This document shows positions 9,261 through 17,536 of a stretch of DNA of 64,000 nucleotides, in pieces. Source of the stretch: Amycolatopsis decaplanina DSM 44594 (GTDB lineage Bacteria > Actinomycetota > Actinomycetes > Mycobacteriales > Pseudonocardiaceae); assembly GCF_000342005.1 (NCBI RefSeq), contig NZ_AOHO01000043.1:124001-188000 (forward strand), given 5' to 3'. The notes below the pieces were generated by a model that worked only from the letters and a program-made list of their open reading frames with translations, was not told the DNA's origin and searched no databases. A program made the translations under genes and the position numbers. Position 1 is the first letter of the stretch. Every line of letters starts with the position of its first letter.

Positions 9261-10337
9261 TCAGTCCCAGTCGAGGGCGCCACCGGACTGGTACTCGATG
9301 ACGCGGGTCTCGAAGAAGTTCTTCTCCTTCTTGAGGTCCATCGCCTCCGACATCCACGGGAACGGGTTCTCCGTCTCGCCGAAGATCGGCGCGAGGCCGA
9401 TCTGCTGCGCCCGCCGGTCGGTGATGAAGTGCATGTACTGCTCGATGAGCTCGGCCGAGAGCCCGAGCATGCCGCGAGGCATGGTGTCGCGGGCGTAGGC
9501 GACCTCGAGCTCGCACGCCTCGGTCAGCATCGTCCGGATCTCCGCCTGGAACTCCTCGGTCCACAGGTGCGGGTTCTCGATCTTGATCTGGTTGATGCAG
9601 TCGATGCCGAAGTTCAGGTGGATCGACTCGTCGCGCAGGATGTACTGGTACTGCTCGGCGATGCCGATCATCTTGTTCCGGCGGCCGAGCGAGAGGATCT
9701 GCGCGAAGCCGGTGTAGAACCACATGCCCTCGAAGATCACGTAGAACGCGACGAGGTCACGCAGGAAGTTCTGGTCGGCTTCCGGGGTGCCGGTCTCGAA
9801 GTCCGGGTTCTCCAGGTTCTGCGTGTACTTCAGCGCCCACGCGTCCTTGTCCGAGATGGACGGGACCTCGCGGTACATGTTGAACAGCTCGCCCTCGACC
9901 AGGCCGAGGCTTTCGCAGATGTACTGGAAGGTGTGCGTGTGCACGGCCTCCTCGAACGCCTGGCGCAGCAGGTACTGGCGGCATTCGGGGTTGGTGATCT
10001 GGCGGTACACCGCGAGCACGATGTTGTTGGCCACCAGGGATTCCGCGGTGGCGAAGAAGCCGAGGTTGCGCTTGAGCATGGTGCGCTCGTCCTCGGTGAG
10101 GCCGTCCGGCGACTTCCACAGGGCGATGTCGGCCTGCATGGCGACCTCGGTCGGCATCCAGTGGTTGTTGCAGCCGGCGAGGTACTTCTCCCACGCCCAG
10201 GTGTACTTCATCGGCAGCAGCTGGTTGACGTCGGCGCGGGCGTTGATCATCCGCTTGTCGTCGACGTTGATGCGGGCGGCGCCGACTTCGATCTCGCCGA
10301 GGCCGGTGGCGTCTGTGGAGGTGTCAAAGGTGGTCAT
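9261..10337 (-). CDS. nrdB: Class Ic-type ribonucleotide reductase small subunit
   Basis: 358 residues, ferritin-like R2 protein that generates the oxidising equivalent for NrdA. Metal ligands read E99, E130, H133, E203, E237 and H240, a constant offset of ten from the Chlamydia class Ic protein (E89, E120, H123, E193, E227, H230). In the E-A-V-H-T-H-T-F segment the radical tyrosine of class Ia is Phe137. The protein should therefore use a Mn/Fe-type metal oxidant rather than a tyrosyl radical. The extreme C-terminus GGALDWD fits the tail that docks into NrdA. It lies 75 bases after nrdA on the same strand with a palindrome between. Confidence 0.96.
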   Translation of the reverse strand: MTTFDTSTDATGLGEIEVGAARINVDDKRMINARADVNQLLPMKYTWAWEKYLAGCNNHWMPTEVAMQADIALWKSPDGLTEDERTMLKRNLGFFATAESLVANNIVLAVYRQITNPECRQYLLRQAFEEAVHTHTFQYICESLGLVEGELFNMYREVPSISDKDAWALKYTQNLENPDFETGTPEADQNFLRDLVAFYVIFEGMWFYTGFAQILSLGRRNKMIGIAEQYQYILRDESIHLNFGIDCINQIKIENPHLWTEEFQAEIRTMLTEACELEVAYARDTMPRGMLGLSAELIEQYMHFITDRRAQQIGLAPIFGETENPFPWMSEAMDLKKEKNFFETRVIEYQSGGALDWD

Positions 10338-10361
10338 AGAGGCTCACTTCGAGAGTCGGGG

Positions 10362-10407
10362 CTCGTGAGTGGTAAGGACGGTTCTAACCGTCCTTACCAC
10401 TCACGAG
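10362..10407. repeat. 46-bp perfect palindrome, family A copy 2
   Basis: Identical to the copy at 1675. It begins five bases after the nrdA stop (leftward) and lies inside the nrdA-nrdB intergenic space, 24 bases before the nrdB start. Here it may attenuate or stabilise rather than fully end transcription, since nrdB depends on the same message unless it has its own promoter. Confidence 0.9.
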
Positions 10408-10412
10408 GATGG

Positions 10413-13391
10413 TTACTGGCAGGCTTCGCAGTCGGGGTCGTCGATCCGGCAGGCGGCGCCTTCGGTGGCGACGAAGTCGACGTCCGAGACCTTCGGCATC
10501 TCCTTCGGCTCCGGCTTGGCGGCCGGCACGGCCGGGACCGCGGCGGGCGACGGCGAGACCGCGGCGGAAGCCGACGGAGCGGGCGAAGCGGCGGGAGCCG
10601 GGGCCGGAGCGGCGGGCTTGGGCGCGGCGGGGGCCGGGGTGGCCGAGACCGCGTTCAGCTTGCCGTCGGTACCGCGCAGGGTGCTCTTCTCCACGTGCGT
10701 CGCGGACCGCGCCCGCAGGTAGTACGTGGTCTTGAGGCCCTTGTGCCAGGCGTAGCGATACAGCTCGTCGAGCTTGCGGCCGCTGGGCGCCGCGATGTAC
10801 AGGTTCAGCGACTGCGCCTGGTCGATCCACTTCTGGCGCCGCGAACCGGCGTCCACCAGCCACTTCGACTCGATCTCGAACGCGGTCGCGTACAGCGCCT
10901 TCAGGTCGTCCGGCACGCGGTCGATCTGGCCGAGGCTGCCGTCGAAGTACTTCAGGTCCGACACCATGACCTCGTCCCACAGCCCGCGCTCCTTGAGCGA
11001 GCGGACCAGGTGCGGGTTCACCACGGTGAAGTCACCGGACATGTTCGACTTGACGAACAGGTTCTGGAACAGCGGCTCGATCGACTGCCCGACCCCGCAG
11101 ATGTTGGAGATCGTCGCGGTCGGCGCGATCGCCATCACGTTGGAGTTGCGCATGCCGACGGTCTTGACCCGCTCGCGCAGCGGCGCCCAGTCCAAAGTGG
11201 ACGAGGTGTCGACGTCGAGCGCGTCGCCCTGTCGCGCGTCGATCAAGAGCTGCATCGAGTCGATCGGCAGGATTCCCTTGCTCCACAAGGAACCCTCGAA
11301 CGTCTGGTACTGGCCGCGTTCCTCGGCGAGGTCGGTCGAGGCCGAGATCGCGTAGTAGCTGATGTGCTCCATGCTGGTGTCCGCGAACTGGACGGCCTCG
11401 TCCGAGGACAGCGGCACGCCGATCTCGAACAGCGCGTCCTGGAAGCCCATCAGGCCCAGGCCGATCGGACGGTGGCGCAGGTTGGAGCGGCGCGCCTCCG
11501 GGATCGTGTAGAAGTTGATGTCGATCACGTTGTCGAGCATGCGGACCGCGGTGCGCACGGTCTTCTCGAGGCGCTTCGTGTCCAAACCCTCGGGTGTGAC
11601 GTGCTTGAGCAGGTTCACCGAGCCGAGGTTGCAGACCGCGACCTCGTCGGTGGTGGTGTTCAGGGTGATCTCGGTGCACAGGTTGGACGAGTGCACGACA
11701 CCCACGTGCTGCTGCGGCGAACGCAGGTTGCACGGGTCCTTGAAGGTGATCCACGGGTGGCCGGTCTCGAACAGCATGGTGAGCATGCGGCGCCACAGGT
11801 CGACGGCGCGGACCTTGCGGAACACCTTCAGCTCGCCACGCTCGGCGGCGGCCTCGTACTCGCGGTAGCGCTCGGCGAACGCGTTGCCGTAGAGGTCGTG
11901 CAGGTCCGGGGTCTCGTTCGGCGAGAACAGCGTCCACTGCGCGTCGGCCTCGACGCGGCGCAGGAACTCGTCCGGCACCCAGTTCGCGGTGTTCATGTCG
12001 TGCGTACGACGACGGTCGTCACCGGTGTTCTTGCGCAGGTCGAGGAATTCCTCGATGTCCACGTGCCAGGTCTCGAGGTACGCGCACGCCGCGCCCTTGC
12101 GCTTGCCGCCCTGGTTCACCGCGACCGCGGTGTCGTTGGCGATCTTGAGGAACGGCACGACACCCTGCGACTGGCCGTTGGTGCCCTTGATGTGCGCGCC
12201 GAGGCCGCGGACCGGGGTCCAGTCGTTGCCGAGACCGCCCGAGTACTTCGCCAGCAGCGCGTTGTTCTTGTACGCCTGGAAGATCGAGTCCAGGTCGTCG
12301 TCCACGGTGGTCAGGAAGCAGGACGACAGCTGCGGGCGCGTGGTGCCCGAGTTGAACAGCGTCGGGGTGGACGCCATGAAGTGGAACGTCGAGAGCAGCT
12401 CGTAGAACTCGATCGCGCGGGCTTCGCGGTCGTCCTCGCGGATGGCCAGACCCATGGCGACGCGCATGAAGAACGCCTGCGGCAGCTCGAAGCGGACGCC
12501 GTTGTGGTGCTGGAAGTACCGGTCGTACAGGGTCTGCAGGCCGAGGAAGCCGAAGTCGAGGTCACGCTCGGCGTGGATGGCCGCGGTGATCTTGTCCAGG
12601 TCGAAGGTCTGCAGCTCGGGGTTGACCAGCTCCAGCTCGATGGCGCGCTTGAGGTAGTCCCGGAAGTACTGCGGGTACCGGGTGGTCATCTCGTCCTGGC
12701 TGGCCTGCTGCGGCACGCCCGCGAGGTAGCTGAGCGCTTCGCCGCGGAGCTTGTCCGCGAGCAGCCGGGCGCTGACGTAGGAGTAGTTCGGCTCCTGCTC
12801 GACGAGCACGCGCGCGGCCATGATCTGGGCGAGGGCGAGTTCGTCGGCGCTGATGCCGTCGTACAGGTTGCGCTTGGCCTCGGCCAGCACCGGCTCGGCC
12901 GAGACGTCTTCGAGGCCGGCGACGGCTTCGCCCACCACATGCGAGACGCGGGCCCAGTCGAGCGGGCGGAGCGAGCCGTCGGCCGCCTTGACACTGATGG
13001 CGATGTCGGACGACGCGGGCTTTTCGGCCTCACGGGCCTTCGCGCGCTCCTCGCGGTACAGGACATACGCGCGGGCGACCTTGTGGTGTTCGCCGCGCAT
13101 CAGCGCTAGCTCGACGATGTCCTGGATCTGCTCGATGTGCAGCGCGGTCTCGGGACCGGCGTGGCGGAGCAGGGTGGTCTCGATCTGCTCGGTCAGTTCC
13201 TTGACCAGGTGGTGGATCCGCGACGAGGCGGCCGCGTCACCGCCCTCGACGGCGAGGAAGGCCTTGGTCACGGCGACCGAGATCTTGTTCGCGTCGAAGG
13301 GGGACACGCTGCCGTCCCGCCGGATGACTCGCACGGTCGCGGGCGTGGTGTCCGAGGACGAAGGTGGCCGCTGACCGGTTTCCACTGACAT
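10413..13391 (-). CDS. nrdA: Ribonucleoside-diphosphate reductase large subunit with two ATP cones
   Basis: 992 residues. It reduces ribonucleotides to deoxyribonucleotides. N-terminal residues about 15-110 form one ATP cone (VIRRDGSVSPFDANKI...), and about 125-215 resemble a second. The catalytic barrel has LSSCFL (first redox Cys), SSNLCTEI (active Asn, Cys, Glu), VAVCNLGSVNL (second redox Cys) and TYYLRARS (radical-transfer Tyr pair). After residue about 915 comes an Ala/Pro-rich linker of roughly 45 residues, then a DPDCEACQ tail whose CxxC would shuttle electrons from thioredoxin. The longer reading from 13439 is rejected because ATG 13391 has GGAG at the right distance. Two ATP cones with a Phe-type NrdB matches class Ic systems. 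Confidence 0.97.
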   Translation of the reverse strand: MSVETGQRPPSSSDTTPATVRVIRRDGSVSPFDANKISVAVTKAFLAVEGGDAAASSRIHHLVKELTEQIETTLLRHAGPETALHIEQIQDIVELALMRGEHHKVARAYVLYREERAKAREAEKPASSDIAISVKAADGSLRPLDWARVSHVVGEAVAGLEDVSAEPVLAEAKRNLYDGISADELALAQIMAARVLVEQEPNYSYVSARLLADKLRGEALSYLAGVPQQASQDEMTTRYPQYFRDYLKRAIELELVNPELQTFDLDKITAAIHAERDLDFGFLGLQTLYDRYFQHHNGVRFELPQAFFMRVAMGLAIREDDREARAIEFYELLSTFHFMASTPTLFNSGTTRPQLSSCFLTTVDDDLDSIFQAYKNNALLAKYSGGLGNDWTPVRGLGAHIKGTNGQSQGVVPFLKIANDTAVAVNQGGKRKGAACAYLETWHVDIEEFLDLRKNTGDDRRRTHDMNTANWVPDEFLRRVEADAQWTLFSPNETPDLHDLYGNAFAERYREYEAAAERGELKVFRKVRAVDLWRRMLTMLFETGHPWITFKDPCNLRSPQQHVGVVHSSNLCTEITLNTTTDEVAVCNLGSVNLLKHVTPEGLDTKRLEKTVRTAVRMLDNVIDINFYTIPEARRSNLRHRPIGLGLMGFQDALFEIGVPLSSDEAVQFADTSMEHISYYAISASTDLAEERGQYQTFEGSLWSKGILPIDSMQLLIDARQGDALDVDTSSTLDWAPLRERVKTVGMRNSNVMAIAPTATISNICGVGQSIEPLFQNLFVKSNMSGDFTVVNPHLVRSLKERGLWDEVMVSDLKYFDGSLGQIDRVPDDLKALYATAFEIESKWLVDAGSRRQKWIDQAQSLNLYIAAPSGRKLDELYRYAWHKGLKTTYYLRARSATHVEKSTLRGTDGKLNAVSATPAPAAPKPAAPAPAPAASPAPSASAAVSPSPAAVPAVPAAKPEPKEMPKVSDVDFVATEGAACRIDDPDCEACQ

Positions 13392-13534
13392 GCGTGTCTC
13401 CACTGTGTCTCTCAAAAAGGGCGCGTTGAAGCACCACAAGGCCTCACAAGGCCGTGCGCTGCAGGTTCATCAAGCTGTCCGACAACCGCTCCCGAGCGGT
13501 CTCCCCGTCGCTGGGCGATGTCGGTTCCCAGAGA

Positions 13535-13544
13535 CTACATGTAG
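13535..13544 (-). promoter_or_regulatory. Possible NrdR box upstream of nrdA
   Basis: The palindrome CTACATGTAG in CCCCTACATGTAGTCTC lies about 145 bases upstream of the nrdA start. It resembles actinobacterial NrdR boxes, whose recalled pattern is roughly ACnnATnTnGTG-like. NrdR boxes usually occur in pairs and I see only one, so this is tentative. Confidence 0.3.
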
Positions 13545-13626
13545 GGGTCGGAGGCTGCACGTGCCCCAATGGGTGGCGTGTCGTGGTCTCACCCTGGCGG
13601 GTTAGACGATCACGCTGAGCGGCTGG

Positions 13627-14238
13627 TCAGCCGCCGAAAACGATCTTGAAATCGCGTAGGCAGGCGCTCAGCACGGGCCGCTGACCGGCCAGGAAGCCGA
13701 ACGGCCCGGACTCGTTGATCCGCCAGTCCGCGGCCGCCGGACGCGGGTGTGCCGTCGCTCGGACGGGGCTTCTCTTGAGACGGCCGTCCAGCATTTGGAC
13801 GACGTCGAAGGCCGCGGGCATCCGCACCGGGAGGCTCGGGCGCGGGGTGAAGGCCGCCGTCGCGATCCAGTCCTCTTGGGTGGCCGCCGAGGCGGTGAAG
13901 GTCCGCCCGTGGGTGAAGTCGAGCGCCGCGAGGTCCTTGGGGATGCCCCACAGGGCTCGTCCGCCGGCGAGCGAGACCTCGCTGTCGACCCAGATGTCGG
14001 TGATGGAGCCGGAGAGGCGCTTGCCGCGGACCGCGACCGTCGCCAGGAGTTCGTGGTACTGAAGCCGACCGGGTTCCTGGTAGTCGATCCAGGCGGTGAA
14101 CACCTGGGCGCGGCCGCCCACCGTGACCGGCTCGACGCCACCGGGCAGTCCGGGCAGTTCGCTCACCGGGACACGCCAGATCGACAGGTACGCCTGACCC
14201 GCCAGGTTCCAGGGCTCCGGGGGATAGGCGGCGGTCAC
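13627..14238 (-). CDS. Acetoacetate decarboxylase-like protein
   Basis: 203 residues starting at a GTG that overlaps the previous stop (GTGA), so it is translationally coupled to the crotonase gene. YPPEPWNLAGQAYLSIWRVPVSELP, the YQEPGRLQYHELLATVAVRG strand and WVDSEVSLAGGRALWGIPKDLAALDF are features of the acetoacetate decarboxylase superfamily. The Schiff-base Lys of true decarboxylases appears to be kept (G-I-P-K), but the neighbouring Lys that tunes it is Asp, so the reaction may differ (aldolase- or dehydratase-like members exist). No signal peptide. The substrate is probably an acyl or keto intermediate handled together with its partner. Confidence 0.75.
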   Translation of the reverse strand: MTAAYPPEPWNLAGQAYLSIWRVPVSELPGLPGGVEPVTVGGRAQVFTAWIDYQEPGRLQYHELLATVAVRGKRLSGSITDIWVDSEVSLAGGRALWGIPKDLAALDFTHGRTFTASAATQEDWIATAAFTPRPSLPVRMPAAFDVVQMLDGRLKRSPVRATAHPRPAAADWRINESGPFGFLAGQRPVLSACLRDFKIVFGG

Positions 14239-15074
14239 GCGTTCAGCCACGGCAGGTAGGCGGGCTGGTCGGTGTCGACGCGCATGGAGAACTCCGGTGG
14301 TCGTTTCTGCAGGAAGGACACGACCCCTTCGACCGCGTCCGGGCTGGAGCCCAGACCGCCGATCAGCCGGGAATCCAGTTGGTGCACGGGGAACGGCGAT
14401 TCGGCGCTCGCCATCCGGTACAGCAGCTGCCGGGTCACGGCGACCGAAACCGGCGATGTGGTCGTGGCGATTTCGAGAGCCAGTTCGCGGGCCTTGCCGA
14501 GCACTTCTTCGGGCTCGTGGACACTGTGCACCAGTCCGGCGCTCTTCGCTTCCTCGGCGCCGAAGACGCGCCCGCTGACCATCCAGTCGAGGGCCGTGCC
14601 CATCCCGACGAGCCGCGGGAGGAACCACGCGGACGCGCCTTCGGGGTAGATCCCGCGCCGGACGAACACGAAGCCGAACCGGGAGTCCGTGGACGCGAGG
14701 CGGTAGTCGCACGACAGCGTGATCGTGATACCGCCGCCGACGGCCGCGCCCCGCAGGGCCGCGATCACCGGCTTGTTCATCGTGAAGATCCGTTTCGAGC
14801 AGCGTCCCGCCGGCTCCTGCCACGCCGCGTCCGGTCCGGACTCCGGATCGAAGTCGAAGCCGCCCTGCGTGAGGTCGGCGCCCACCGAGAAGTCCTTGCC
14901 GTTGCCGGTCAGGATCACCACCCGGACGTCCTCGTCGCGATCGGCCCGGTCCATCGCGTCGCCGAGTTCGTCGGCCATGCGGATGGTGTAGCCGTTGCGA
15001 GCCTCGGGCCGGTTGAGCGTGACCGTCGCGATGCGGTCTTCGACCTCGTAGGTGATTTCGGCGTACGCGCTCAT
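14235..15074 (-). CDS. Crotonase-fold enoyl-CoA hydratase-like protein lacking both catalytic Glu
   Basis: 279 residues. The crotonase fold is clear: ATVTLNRPEARNGYTIRMADEL, GKDFSVGADLTQGG as the oxyanion-hole region, AALRGAAVGGGITITLSCDYRLAS and FGFVFVRRGIYPEGASAWFLPRLVG. The two acid/base glutamates of rat crotonase (in GGGCE and GQPE) align with Thr and Phe here. It is therefore not a standard hydratase, and a dehydrogenating, hydrolytic or C-C-cleaving crotonase is possible. The start is ATG 15074; the longer open frame to 15296 runs across MerR. A promoter with TTGACA and TACTTT ends six bases before the ATG, so the transcript may be leaderless. Confidence 0.88.
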   Translation of the reverse strand: MSAYAEITYEVEDRIATVTLNRPEARNGYTIRMADELGDAMDRADRDEDVRVVILTGNGKDFSVGADLTQGGFDFDPESGPDAAWQEPAGRCSKRIFTMNKPVIAALRGAAVGGGITITLSCDYRLASTDSRFGFVFVRRGIYPEGASAWFLPRLVGMGTALDWMVSGRVFGAEEAKSAGLVHSVHEPEEVLGKARELALEIATTTSPVSVAVTRQLLYRMASAESPFPVHQLDSRLIGGLGSSPDAVEGVVSFLQKRPPEFSMRVDTDQPAYLPWLNA

Positions 15075-15080
15075 GACGTG

Positions 15081-15110
15081 AAAGTAAGCCAGTGTTGACA
15101 AGGTGTCAAC
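15081..15110 (-). promoter_or_regulatory. Promoter and operator of the crotonase/ADC-like pair
   Basis: Leftward TTGACA (15109-15104), 17-base spacer and TACTTT (15086-15081) form a near-consensus promoter just upstream of ATG 15074. The -35 is embedded in a palindrome with 7-base arms, GTTGACA-AGG-TGTCAAC (15094-15110), a likely repressor site. The MerR gene ends only six bases further upstream. Confidence 0.55.
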
Positions 15111-15115
15111 AAGGC

Positions 15116-15496
15116 TCAGGCGAAGAGCTGGTAGGTCTTCTTGCCGGTCTGTTCGGCCGCCTCGATGTAGCCGGCGAGCGCGGTGCGGGACCGTGTGATC
15201 TTGGCCAGTTGCTCGTCCAGCCGCGTGAGCCGTTCGCGCATCGCGGCGATCAATTCGGGGCAGCCGATCAGCTCGGGCTCCTCGCCGATCGCGCAAGGCA
15301 GCAGATAAGCGATGTCCTCGGACGACAGGCCCGCGGCGAGTAGGTGACGGATCTGCTTCACCCTCAACAAAGCCGTCTCGTCGTACTCGCGATAGCCGTT
15401 CGTGCCGCGGCTCGCCTCCAGTAGTCCTTGCGCCTCGTAGTAGCGCAGCTGATGCGTGTTGACACCCGTACGGTGACTCAGTTCCCCGATTTTCAT
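15116..15496 (-). CDS. MerR family transcriptional regulator
   Basis: 126 residues. The N-terminal winged helix reads MKIGELSHRTGVNTHQLRYYEAQGLLEASRGTNGYREYDE, followed by RVKQIRHLLAAGLSSEDIAYLLPC and a C-terminal coiled coil (RERLTRLDEQLAKITRSRTALAGYIE). Two Cys (in LLPCAIGEEPELIGCPE) could bind a metal or sense redox, but the loop is unlike known metal sensors. GGGGAAAG lies just before ATG 15496, which argues against the GTG four codons upstream. It is divergent from the imine-reductase-like gene and upstream of the crotonase pair. Confidence 0.93.
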   Translation of the reverse strand: MKIGELSHRTGVNTHQLRYYEAQGLLEASRGTNGYREYDETALLRVKQIRHLLAAGLSSEDIAYLLPCAIGEEPELIGCPELIAAMRERLTRLDEQLAKITRSRTALAGYIEAAEQTGKKTYQLFA

Positions 15497-15508
15497 CGCT
15501 TTCCCCAC

Positions 15509-15540
15509 TTGACCTTCATACCGGTATCAACGTTGACGAT
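15509..15540 (+). promoter_or_regulatory. MerR-type promoter with central dyad
   Basis: TTGACC at 15509-15514, then an unusually long spacer of about 20 bases carrying the dyad ATACCGGTAT (15518-15527, extended TTC..CAA), then GACGAT (15535-15540). The overlong spacer with a central palindrome is the classic MerR-activated arrangement. The ATG of the downstream gene follows seven bases later. Confidence 0.6.
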
Positions 15541-15546
15541 GCTGCC

Positions 15547-16404
15547 ATGAACAACGAAACCACCGCACCTGTGACAGTTCTCGGCCTCGGCCTGATGGGC
15601 ACCGCGCTCGCCCGCGCGTTCCTGAAGGCCGGGCATCCCACGACCGTATGGAACCGGACCGCCGCCAAGGCGGACTCCCTGGTCGCCGAAGGCGCGCGGC
15701 TCGCGCCCACGATCGGCGACGCGCTCGCGGGCGGCGTGACGATCGTGTGCCTCACCGACTATTCCGCCGTGCGCGAACTGCTCGGCGACGCCGGGCTCGA
15801 GGGCACGACATTGGTCAATCTCACCTCGGGCGACTCCGCGCAAGCGCGGGAAACCGCCGCCTGGGCCGAAAAACAGGGCGCCCGCTACCTGGACGGCGCG
15901 ATCATGGCCATCCCGTCGTCGATCGGGACCGCCGAGGCGGTGATCCTGCTGAGCGGACCGCGACCGGACTTCGACCTCGGCGCGCTCGGCACGGTCAGCC
16001 ATCTCGGCGAGGACCCCGGCCTCGCGTCCCTGTACGACGTCGCCGGTCTGACGATGATGTGGAGCGTCCTGAACGCGTGGCTCCAGGGCACCGCGATGCT
16101 CAAGACGGCCGGTGTCGACGCCGCGACGTACGCGCCGTTCGCACAGCAGATCGCCGCCGGGGTGGCGGGATGGCTGCCCGGATACGCGGAACAGATCGAC
16201 AAGGGCGCCTTCCCCGCCGAGGTCTCGGCCCTGGAGACCGACGCGCGGGCGATGGCGCACATGGTCGAGGAGAGCGAGGCCCTGGGCGTGAACGCCGAAC
16301 TGCCGAAGCTGATCAAGGCGATGGCCGACCGCGCGATCGCCGCGGGGCACGGCGGTGAGCAGTACCCGGTGCTGATCCGGGAATTCGAGCGGCCGGGGGA
16401 ATAA
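15547..16404 (+). CDS. Imine reductase-like NADPH oxidoreductase
   Basis: 285 residues. N-terminal Rossmann domain with G-L-G-L-M-G at 12-17 and W-N-R-T at 35-38 (NADPH-preferring Arg), then NLTSGDSAQARE and DGAIMAIP, both characteristic of imine reductases. The C-terminal helical domain forms the dimer. In S-L-Y-D-V-A, Asp164 matches the proton-donor Asp of D-type imine reductases. Such enzymes reduce cyclic imines to amines with NADPH; the natural substrate here is unknown. It is divergent from and probably controlled by the MerR gene. Confidence 0.85.
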   Translation: MNNETTAPVTVLGLGLMGTALARAFLKAGHPTTVWNRTAAKADSLVAEGARLAPTIGDALAGGVTIVCLTDYSAVRELLGDAGLEGTTLVNLTSGDSAQARETAAWAEKQGARYLDGAIMAIPSSIGTAEAVILLSGPRPDFDLGALGTVSHLGEDPGLASLYDVAGLTMMWSVLNAWLQGTAMLKTAGVDAATYAPFAQQIAAGVAGWLPGYAEQIDKGAFPAEVSALETDARAMAHMVEESEALGVNAELPKLIKAMADRAIAAGHGGEQYPVLIREFERPGE

Positions 16405-16433
16405 AGATCCGGCGGGTCCCGTTGGGCGCGGGC

Positions 16434-17405
16434 ATGCGTGCGATCGTGCTCGACGGGCCCGGCCCACCGGAGGCGTTGCGGATCAAGGACGTCCCGATGC
16501 CCGAGGTCGGCGATGGATGGGTGCGGGTCAAGGTCCAGGCCTTCGGGCTGAACCGGTCGGAGTACCACCTGCGCACGGGGGTCGCCACGAACGCGAAGTT
16601 CCCGATCGTGCCGGGGATCGAGGCCGTCGGGACCGTCGACGCAGCGCCGGGCGGTGAGTTCCCGGAGGGGCGGACGGTCGTCGCCATGATGGGCGGGATG
16701 GGCCGCACCTTCGACGGCGGTTACGCGGAATACACCGTCGTGCCTGCTTCTTCGGTGATCCCCGTGCGTACGAAGCTGGACTGGGCGACGCTCGGGGCGC
16801 TGCCGGAGATGCTGCAGACCGCTCACGGCTCGCTGTACACCGGGCTCGACATCCGGCAGGGGCAGACGATCCTGATCCGCGGCGGGACGTCGTCGATCGG
16901 CGTCGCCGCCGCGGTGCTGGCGAAGGAACAGGGGCTCACGGTCCTGTCGACGACGCGGAACCCCGCGCGGCTCGGCGCGCTGCGGGAACTCGGTGTCGAT
17001 CATCCGCTGGTGGACGACGGTTCCCTCGCCGACGCGGTGCGCGAGATCGTGCCGGACGGGGTCGACGTGGCGCTGGAACTGGTCGGTACCAACGTTTTGC
17101 CGGACACGCTGCGTGCGACGGCGGTGCACGGGACCGTGTGCTTCACCGGGATGCTCAGCGACGTGTGGTCGATCCCGGATTTCTACCCGATGGCGGTGAT
17201 CCCGAACGGCGTCCGGCTCACCGCGTACGGCGGCGAGAGCAGCGACCTGCCCGCTGAGGCGCTTCAGCGTTATGTCGACTTGGTCGAGGCGGGACGGCTG
17301 CCGCTGAAGATCCATCGGGTGTACGCGTTCGACGAGATCGCCGAGGCACATCGGGTGATGGAGGCCGGGGGAGCGGTGGGGAAGCTGGTCGTGCGGGTGC
17401 GCTGA
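16434..17405 (+). CDS. Zinc-independent MDR (quinone oxidoreductase-like)
   Basis: 323 residues. GroES-like domain MRAIVLDGPGPPEALRIKDVPMPEVGDGWVRVKV..GLNRSEYHLRTG, then the NADPH domain with ILIRGGTSSIGVAAAVLAKEQG. The zinc-binding Cys/His of alcohol dehydrogenases are absent, so it is a quinone-reductase or enoyl-reductase type MDR. A TTG at 16422 is in frame, but the ATG at 16434 is the better start. It lies 29 bases after the imine-reductase-like gene on the same strand and may share its transcript. Confidence 0.9.
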   Translation: MRAIVLDGPGPPEALRIKDVPMPEVGDGWVRVKVQAFGLNRSEYHLRTGVATNAKFPIVPGIEAVGTVDAAPGGEFPEGRTVVAMMGGMGRTFDGGYAEYTVVPASSVIPVRTKLDWATLGALPEMLQTAHGSLYTGLDIRQGQTILIRGGTSSIGVAAAVLAKEQGLTVLSTTRNPARLGALRELGVDHPLVDDGSLADAVREIVPDGVDVALELVGTNVLPDTLRATAVHGTVCFTGMLSDVWSIPDFYPMAVIPNGVRLTAYGGESSDLPAEALQRYVDLVEAGRLPLKIHRVYAFDEIAEAHRVMEAGGAVGKLVVRVR

Positions 17406-17472
17406 TCCGCCCGCGGCTGCCCGAAGCCGCCGCAAGTAGGTGACTGATTGCGGAGGGGTGGGGTGGCAAAAC

Positions 17473-17490
17473 AATCAGGCGTGCTTGATT
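17473..17490 (+). promoter_or_regulatory. Operator-like dyad before the catabolic operon
   Basis: AATCAGGCGTGCTTGATT is an imperfect dyad (outer five bases of each arm match) in an AT-richer patch, 46 bases before the first start codon of the six-gene operon. It is a candidate site for the TetR regulator encoded at the operon end (26084). Confidence 0.35.
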
Positions 17491-17536
17491 TTTCCGGCGA
17501 GGGGTGCCAGCCTGGGGGAGACGCGAGGAGGCGGGC

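Noticed and set aside
9429..13109. 1226-codon plus-strand open frame
   Set aside because: Exact antisense shadow of nrdB-nrdA; low-complexity His/Val/Arg composition and no recognisable fold.
13392..13439. Longer nrdA start giving MWCFNAPFLRDTVETRMSVE
   Set aside because: No ribosome-binding site for it, while ATG 13391 has GGAG at correct spacing and matches the expected N-terminus.
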